From: Kosakonia cowanii JCM 10956 = DSM 18146
Lineage (GTDB): Bacteria; Pseudomonadota; Gammaproteobacteria; Enterobacterales; Enterobacteriaceae
DNA length: 64,000 nt
Reading direction: 5' to 3'
Assembly (NCBI RefSeq): GCF_001975225.1
Contig: NZ_CP019445.1
Span: 1,674,001 to 1,738,000 of the forward strand
This document shows positions 59,713 to 64,000 of the stretch, one piece after another (within the stretch, counting starts at the first letter, position 1; every line of letters begins with the position of its first letter). The notes below the pieces were generated by a model. That model was not told the DNA's origin. It searched no databases and saw only the letters and a program-made list of their open reading frames with translations. Made by a program: the position numbers and the translations under genes.

Positions 59713-60939
59713 ATGAAACAGCTCACCTTCGCCCCGCGCAATCATCAACTGACCAATATCAACACCTGGACGGCGGACAGCCAGTGGCTGGTGTTCGATG
59801 TGCGCCCCTCCGGCGCCTCCTTTACCGGCAAAACCATCGAACGCGTCAACGTTCACTCCGGCGACGTCGAGGTGATCTATACCGCAACGGATGGCGCGCA
59901 TGTCGGCGTGGTGACCGTTCACCCTGAAGCGCAGAAATATGTGTTTATTCACGGCCCGGAAAACCCGGATGAGACATGGCAGTACGATTTCCACCATCGG
60001 CGCGGCGTAATAACCGGGCAGGGCCGCACAACCAATCTTGATGCGCTGGATATCACCTCGCCCTACACGCCCGGCGCGCTGCGCGGCGGCTCGCACGTGC
60101 ATGTCTTTAGCCCGAACGGGCAGAACATTAGCTTTACCTATAACGATCACGTAATGCATGAGCGCGACCCGGCGCTGGATCTGCGCAACGTTGGCGTAGC
60201 GGTGCCGTTTGGCCCGGTAACGCCGCCCTGCACCCATCCGCGTGAATATGGCGGCAGCCACTGGTGCGTGCTGGTGAGCCGCACGACGCCGACGCCTGCG
60301 CCCGGCAGCGATGAGATCAATCGTGCTTATGAAGAGGGCTGGGTCGGCAACCAGCGGCTGGCGTTTATTGGCGATACGCTCTCCGTCAGCAGCGAAAAAG
60401 TGCCGGAGCTGTTTATTGTCGATCTTCCCGCGGATGAACAGGGCTGGAAAACCGCGGGCGATGCGCCGCTGGCCGGTACAGAGCAGACGTTGCCCGCGCC
60501 GCCAAAAGGCGTGCAGCAGCAGCGCCTCACCTTCACCCATCACCGGCGTTATCCGGGGCTGGTCACGACGCCGCGCCACTGGGTGCGCAGCAACCCGCAG
60601 GCGAGCGAGATTGCCTTTTTAATGCGTGATGACAACGGCGTTGTGCAGATCTGGTTAATCAGCCCGGCGGGCGGCGAGCCGCGGCAGCTAACCCACTGCG
60701 AGACGGGGATTCAGTCGGCGTTTAACTGGCACCCTTCTGGCGAGGCGCTGGGGTTTGTGCTGGATAACCGCATTGCGCTGTGTGACGCGATGCGCGGAGA
60801 GATAACCTTTTTGACGGCCGATCACACCAACCCCCCTTCCGGGGATGCGGTGGTCTTCTCACCGGACGGTAAGCAGATAGCCTGGATGGAAGAGGCCGAC
60901 GGTTTCCGCCAGCTCTGGATGACGCAGACCGGTTATTAA
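59713..60939 (+). CDS. yidR: DUF3748 beta-propeller protein YidR
   Basis: A 408-residue protein matching E. coli YidR. It has repeated WD40/TolB-like blades (FSPNGQNISFTYNDH, FNWHPSGEALGFV, FSPDGKQIAWMEEADG), so a six- or seven-bladed propeller is likely. No signal peptide is visible. Its function is unknown. It is not a family 22 oligogalacturonate lyase despite the propeller fold. It lies 51 bp after dgoT and may share its transcript. Confidence 0.92.
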   Translation: MKQLTFAPRNHQLTNINTWTADSQWLVFDVRPSGASFTGKTIERVNVHSGDVEVIYTATDGAHVGVVTVHPEAQKYVFIHGPENPDETWQYDFHHRRGVITGQGRTTNLDALDITSPYTPGALRGGSHVHVFSPNGQNISFTYNDHVMHERDPALDLRNVGVAVPFGPVTPPCTHPREYGGSHWCVLVSRTTPTPAPGSDEINRAYEEGWVGNQRLAFIGDTLSVSSEKVPELFIVDLPADEQGWKTAGDAPLAGTEQTLPAPPKGVQQQRLTFTHHRRYPGLVTTPRHWVRSNPQASEIAFLMRDDNGVVQIWLISPAGGEPRQLTHCETGIQSAFNWHPSGEALGFVLDNRIALCDAMRGEITFLTADHTNPPSGDAVVFSPDGKQIAWMEEADGFRQLWMTQTGY

Positions 60940-60940
60940 A

Positions 60941-61270
60941 TCAGTGCACCGGCATCGGCGCGGGCGGGATAAGTGAGTTGATAGCCTCATTTTCCCGCTC
61001 GCTCTTTTCGACTCTCGCTTTCACCGAGTTATCTCTGCGAAAGAGATCCCAGGGTATCAACAGCGTGTCGAGAAGAGCGGTAAAGGGCATATCCAGCGCC
61101 ACCAGCGATTTCATACCGATGCCGGTATCGTCATCGGAAATCATCGACGAACTCGCTTTTGTGCCGGGATAAAGCCCCTCCTTGCCGCCCGTATGCGACA
61201 TCACGCTGGAGCAGCCCGAGACCATCACTCCGCAAACCAGTGCAGAAACTATCAAACGCGTTTTCATCAT
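60941..61270 (-). CDS. yidQ: Lipoprotein YidQ (DUF1375)
   Basis: A 109-residue predicted lipoprotein: the lipobox VSGC (cysteine about residue 20) follows a short signal sequence. GGKEGLYPGTKAS and LDMPFTALLDTLLIPWDLFR match E. coli YidQ. Residue +2 after cysteine is serine, so outer-membrane sorting is likely. The function is unknown. It converges on yidR with a 1-bp gap and is divergent from ibpA. ATG at 61270 or 61267 is possible. Confidence 0.92.
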   Translation of the reverse strand: MMKTRLIVSALVCGVMVSGCSSVMSHTGGKEGLYPGTKASSSMISDDDTGIGMKSLVALDMPFTALLDTLLIPWDLFRRDNSVKARVEKSERENEAINSLIPPAPMPVH

Positions 61271-61447
61271 CGATTAATCATCGTTGTTTATTGTCTGAAT
61301 GCTGTCACGGCGTTTATAGCCCTACGCCTGCGAAAACAACAGCATTCGCGCTCCGCTCTGTGGCGGCATTCGCACTTTAACCCTTTGTGCGGCTACCCCC
61401 AGTCTATGCCCTGACAGAGAAAGTGCAAAAAAAGTCAAAAATTTGCC

Positions 61448-61582
61448 CTTGAAAAAATTCGCGACAGCCACATTTTATCACTGTAGCCGCAGAACATGCC
61501 GCAAGGGTGTTCGGCTATATGGCATGAAGATCGGTCCATTATGGAAGGTCTTACACACTCGCTGATTTCAGGAGCTTTAACT
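61448..61582 (+). promoter_or_regulatory. Sigma-32 promoter and ROSE-type RNA thermometer of ibpA
   Basis: CTTGAAA (61448-61454), a 13-bp spacer and CCACATTT (61468-61475) match the heat-shock sigma-32 consensus. The following leader of about 100 nt resembles the E. coli ibpA ROSE element. TCGCT at 61559-61563 lies just before the ribosome site AGGAG (61570-61574), where the anti-Shine-Dalgarno helix of ROSE RNAs would form and melt on heating. Confidence 0.85.
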
Positions 61583-61996
61583 ATGCGTAATTTTGATCTC
61601 TCCCCGCTTTATCGTTCAGCTATCGGTTTTGACCGCCTGTTTAACCTGCTGGAAAACAACCCGAACCAGAGCAATAACGGTTACCCTCCGTACAACGTTG
61701 AGTTAGTGGATGAAAACCACTACCGCATTGCTATCGCCGTGGCCGGTTTCGCTGAAAGCGAACTGGATATTACCGCCCAGGATAACCTGCTGGTGGTGAA
61801 AGGCTCCCACGCCGCTGAACAGAAAGAGCGCTCCTATCTCTACCAGGGCATCGCCGAGCGTAACTTCGAGCGTAAATTCCAGCTGGCAGAAAATATTCAA
61901 ATCAAAGGCGCCAACCTGGTGAACGGCCTGCTCTATATCGAACTGGAGCGCGTCATCCCGGAAGAGAAAAAACCGCGCCGTATTGAAATTAACTAA
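61583..61996 (+). CDS. ibpA: Small heat shock chaperone IbpA
   Basis: A 137-residue alpha-crystallin-domain holdase that binds aggregating proteins. The core [19 protein letters not shown] (about 51-70) is followed by the IEI tail motif at the very end. The frame extends 29 codons upstream through the leader, but ATG 61583 ([18 protein letters not shown]) is the known start. Confidence 0.98.
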   Translation: MRNFDLSPLYRSAIGFDRLFNLLENNPNQSNNGYPPYNVELVDENHYRIAIAVAGFAESELDITAQDNLLVVKGSHAAEQKERSYLYQGIAERNFERKFQLAENIQIKGANLVNGLLYIELERVIPEEKKPRRIEIN

Positions 61997-62104
61997 TTAC
62001 GTCGGGTCGCTCGCGCGGCCCACTCCCGACATGCTCGCCGACAGGGGGCATATGTGAGCCGAAAGCTCGCAGGTATTCACTCGCTTCTTTGAAGGAGAAA
62101 CACA
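61997..62104 (+). promoter_or_regulatory. ibpA-ibpB spacer
   Basis: A 108-bp leader with a strong AAGGAG ribosome site before ibpB. A short stem GAGC/GCTC lies near 62056-62069. In E. coli ibpB has its own weaker thermometer and sigma-54 promoter; neither can be assigned here by eye. Confidence 0.4.
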
Positions 62105-62536
62105 ATGCGTAACTACGATTTATCCCCGCTTCTGCGTCAGTGGATTGGCTTCGACAAACTGGCAAACGCTCTGCAAACCACCAATGTCGATCAGCAGGCG
62201 TTCCCGCCCTATAACATCGAAAAGAGCGACGATAACCACTACCGCATTACCCTTGCGCTGGCCGGTTTCCGCCAGCAAGAGCTGGATATTCAGCTGGAAA
62301 ATGGTCGGCTGACCATTAAAGGCACGCCGGAAAAACCGGCCAACGAACCGAAATGGCTCCATCAGGGTCTGGTGATCCAGCCCTTTACCCTGAGCTTTAC
62401 GCTGGCCGATTTTATGGAAGTCTCCGGCGCAACGTTCGTGAACGGCCTGCTGCATATCGATCTGCTGCGCAACGTGCCCGAAAGCGCCGAACCGCAGCGC
62501 ATTGCCATCAGCTCGCGCCCGGCGTTGAATAGCTAA
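62105..62536 (+). CDS. ibpB: Small heat shock chaperone IbpB
   Basis: A 143-residue paralogue of IbpA with the same start pattern ([20 protein letters not shown]) and alpha-crystallin core ([19 protein letters not shown]). It co-assembles with IbpA and helps ClpB/DnaK recover aggregated proteins. E. coli IbpB has 142 residues. Confidence 0.98.
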   Translation: MRNYDLSPLLRQWIGFDKLANALQTTNVDQQAFPPYNIEKSDDNHYRITLALAGFRQQELDIQLENGRLTIKGTPEKPANEPKWLHQGLVIQPFTLSFTLADFMEVSGATFVNGLLHIDLLRNVPESAEPQRIAISSRPALNS

Positions 62537-62555
62537 AACCGCGCATAAAACCGCT

Positions 62556-62584
62556 AAGCCCTGCTTTCTGAGCAGGGCTTTTTT
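62556..62584 (+). terminator. ibpAB terminator
   Basis: A perfect 10-bp stem AAGCCCTGCT/AGCAGGGCTT with a 5-nt loop is followed by TTTTTG-type T-rich sequence, 20 bp past ibpB. The following ATPase pair therefore needs its own promoter. Confidence 0.9.
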
Positions 62585-62639
62585 GTTTCTTTTGCAGGCT
62601 GGTATACACTGGAGCCATTGCGGCATTCAGGAGATAGCT

Positions 62640-63773
62640 ATGCTTGGCGAAAAGCTTGAGATTGAAGGACTTATCGGCGTTGGGCGCGCGCAGCTTAGGC
62701 TTGAACCTAACCAGCGGATTTATACCTTTATCGGCCCCAACGGCGTCGGTAAAACCAAAATGCTGGAAGCTATGTTCCAGGTCTTATTTTTTAATAATGA
62801 ACTGGTAAAAAAATCGCTGACTTCTCATGACTCTGCTTTTTTGTTCTTCAAATCATTCACCACAAATCGGCCTGAAAAAACCATACTTGAAAATCAAGGC
62901 AGCTATTCACCGCCATGGCCGGTTGCGCGCAAATTTTTGCCTGGTTTATTAAGTCATCATCTTCCTGTTGTGTTTCTTGGCGCGCAATCTCGAGGAGTGA
63001 TTACTCAAATAAACGATATTCCAAACATCGCTTTCGGTGGGCTTGAGACGCGTAGAAATGTTTATTTCCAGACTCTGGCGAAACAGATGCAGTTCGATTT
63101 CGGCTCCATGAATATGTCAGCCAGTATTCAGGAGTGGTTTATTTCTATTGCGCGCTCTTCGAACCGCTGGCAGAAGAGTGAAGATAACCGCGAAGTTGAG
63201 ATTTCGACGGTGCTGGGTCTGCTGCATGAAATCGATCAACGCATCGACCCGCACTTCCTGGAAATTAGCGGTGACGATCGGGTGAGCCTGAAAGTTGACG
63301 GCCAGGTGAGAGAAATAAGCCAGCTCAGCTCCGGTTTTACCTCTATCCTCAAACTGATTCAGGCGATTGTTTCCGGCTATGGCTATTTCACCAATGAAAG
63401 CAATATTCAGAAGGTGAAAGGCGTTGTCTTTATCGATGAAATAGAGAGCCACCTGCACCTCTCCTGGCAGGCGAATATCGTGCCGTTGCTCAAGAAGCTG
63501 TTTCCTAACACGACGTTTTACATCACCACGCACTCCTCTGTTGTTCTCGCGCAGCTTAAAGAGGGTGAAGCGTATAACCTCTATCGCGACGGTGATGGCG
63601 TTGTGAAGACGAAAAAAATCGCCGCGCCGAATAAAGCCGCGCTGGCCGATATATTGAAAGATGTATTCAGCGTTGATCTAAACCAGATGAAGCTTCAGAA
63701 CAGCAGCGCCGACGAGCAGCAGGATGCAAAAGCGAACTTATTACGCTTGCTCAACCAGCAGGAGAAAGAGTAA
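62640..63773 (+). CDS. ABC/OLD-like AAA ATPase (AAA_21 type), accessory
   Basis: A 377-residue soluble ATPase with an ABC-type head. Walker A is GPNGVGKT (32-39), the signature LSSGF (229-233), Walker B VVFIDE (262-267) and the H-loop histidine TTHSS (298). A roughly 190-residue helical insert separates Walker A from the signature. No TOPRIM nuclease domain follows, unlike OLD proteins; the tail is charged and Q/N/K-rich (from about 350). The start ATG 62640 has the strong site AGGAGAT; the frame is open 19 codons further upstream but runs into the ibpB terminator. Stretches are more AT-rich than neighbours (for example 62780-62940), hinting at transfer. Its stop overlaps the next start in TAATG, so the two gene products are made together. 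In the E. coli order yidE follows ibpB. Confidence 0.85.
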   Translation: MLGEKLEIEGLIGVGRAQLRLEPNQRIYTFIGPNGVGKTKMLEAMFQVLFFNNELVKKSLTSHDSAFLFFKSFTTNRPEKTILENQGSYSPPWPVARKFLPGLLSHHLPVVFLGAQSRGVITQINDIPNIAFGGLETRRNVYFQTLAKQMQFDFGSMNMSASIQEWFISIARSSNRWQKSEDNREVEISTVLGLLHEIDQRIDPHFLEISGDDRVSLKVDGQVREISQLSSGFTSILKLIQAIVSGYGYFTNESNIQKVKGVVFIDEIESHLHLSWQANIVPLLKKLFPNTTFYITTHSSVVLAQLKEGEAYNLYRDGDGVVKTKKIAAPNKAALADILKDVFSVDLNQMKLQNSSADEQQDAKANLLRLLNQQEKE

Positions 63774-64000
63774 TGACACGGAGAGTTTTGCTGGATACCA
63801 ACCTTCTGATTGCAGCATTTGATAAAAGCGGCAGAACATCTGTGGAAATGAAAACCTCCGCGATAACTATGCTTACTCAGCTACTGGCTGACAATGATGT
63901 GGCGCTGTTTATTACGCCGTTGATTCGCTATGAAGTGTTGCGTGGCGTCAGCTGGTCGAATAAAGCGGACTTTGATGAACTTCAGGCCACCCTGAACGAT
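63773..64000 (+). CDS. PIN-domain nuclease, VapC-like (partial, runs off the window)
   Basis: The first 76 residues are visible. LLDTNLLIAAFDK carries the first PIN acidic residue (Asp8), and RYEVLRG the second (Glu54). Both are the usual metal ligands of VapC-type ribonucleases; the later aspartates lie beyond the window. There is no VapB-like antitoxin gene in front; instead the ATPase overlaps its start by one base. PIN domains cut RNA (tRNA, rRNA) or sometimes DNA; the substrate here is unknown. Confidence 0.8.
   Translation, partial: MTRRVLLDTNLLIAAFDKSGRTSVEMKTSAITMLTQLLADNDVALFITPLIRYEVLRGVSWSNKADFDELQATLND

Noticed and set aside
59713..60939. Considered as an oligogalacturonate lyase (PL22) to match the PL9 lyase
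   Set aside because: The sequence is the YidR/DUF3748 propeller, in the same position as in E. coli, and lacks the usual Ogl N-terminal pattern.

Overview
The window is a 64 kb piece of an Enterobacteriaceae chromosome centred on the replication origin. Gene content and order follow Escherichia coli closely (rbs operon, kup, ravA-viaA, asnA/asnC, mioC-oriC-mnmG-rsmG, atpIBEFHAGDC, glmUS, pstSCAB-phoU, yieH/adeQ/yieE, mnmE-yidC-yidD-rnpA-rpmH, dnaA-dnaN-recF-gyrB, yidA, dgoRKADT, yidR/yidQ, ibpAB). Protein matches are near-identical in length to the E. coli ones, but several E. coli genes of the same interval are missing (yidB, yidX, cbrA, cbrB) and several accessory genes are added. A KdgR-type operator and a family 9 pectate lyase suggest a plant-associated relative of Enterobacter/Kosakonia/Phytobacter; the genus is an inference. 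No tRNA, rRNA, CRISPR array, insertion sequence or prophage was seen.

Region by region. 1-6130: the 3' end of an hsrA-like MFS gene, then the ribose operon rbsDACBKR on the minus strand behind two RbsR-type palindromes. 6133-12764: kup (K+ uptake), the divergent ravA-viaA pair, and asnA/asnC. 12797-16312: mioC, oriC (five recognisable DnaA boxes, three AT-rich 13-mers, fourteen GATC sites) and mnmG-rsmG. 16356-23867: promoter, nine-gene ATP synthase operon and terminator. 23919-26318: an insertion absent at the E. coli atpC-glmU junction, holding a possible 23-codon gene beside two consensus CRP sites and a secreted PL9 pectate lyase with a KdgR box. 26603-30143: glmU and glmS with the conserved glmS 3' end (attTn7 target). 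30144-33197: an accessory patch with an orphan vgrG, a small membrane protein and a secreted coiled-coil protein. 33527-38296: the Pho-box-controlled pst-phoU operon. 38300-42804: an ADP-ribosylglycohydrolase-family gene, cbrC, yieH, adeQ (with a PurR-like box) and yieE. 43015-53721: the mnmE/yidC/rpmH cluster and the dnaA-dnaN-recF-gyrB replication cluster. 53849-59661: yidA and the galactonate operon dgoRKADT with DgoR-like boxes. 59713-62584: yidR, yidQ and the heat-shock pair ibpA-ibpB with a sigma-32 promoter. 62640-64000: an accessory ABC-type ATPase and a PIN-domain nuclease gene, translationally coupled and cut by the window edge.

Most of the window is housekeeping. The parts worth a second look are the ATPase-PIN pair at the right end (architecture like two-gene antiphage or toxin modules), the small ORF with paired CRP sites after the atp operon, the KdgR-controlled lyase, the vgrG whose start codon abuts the glmS terminator, and several foldback elements, one of which separates dnaN from recF. 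All functional calls come from recognising sequence and motifs by eye; no database search was possible.
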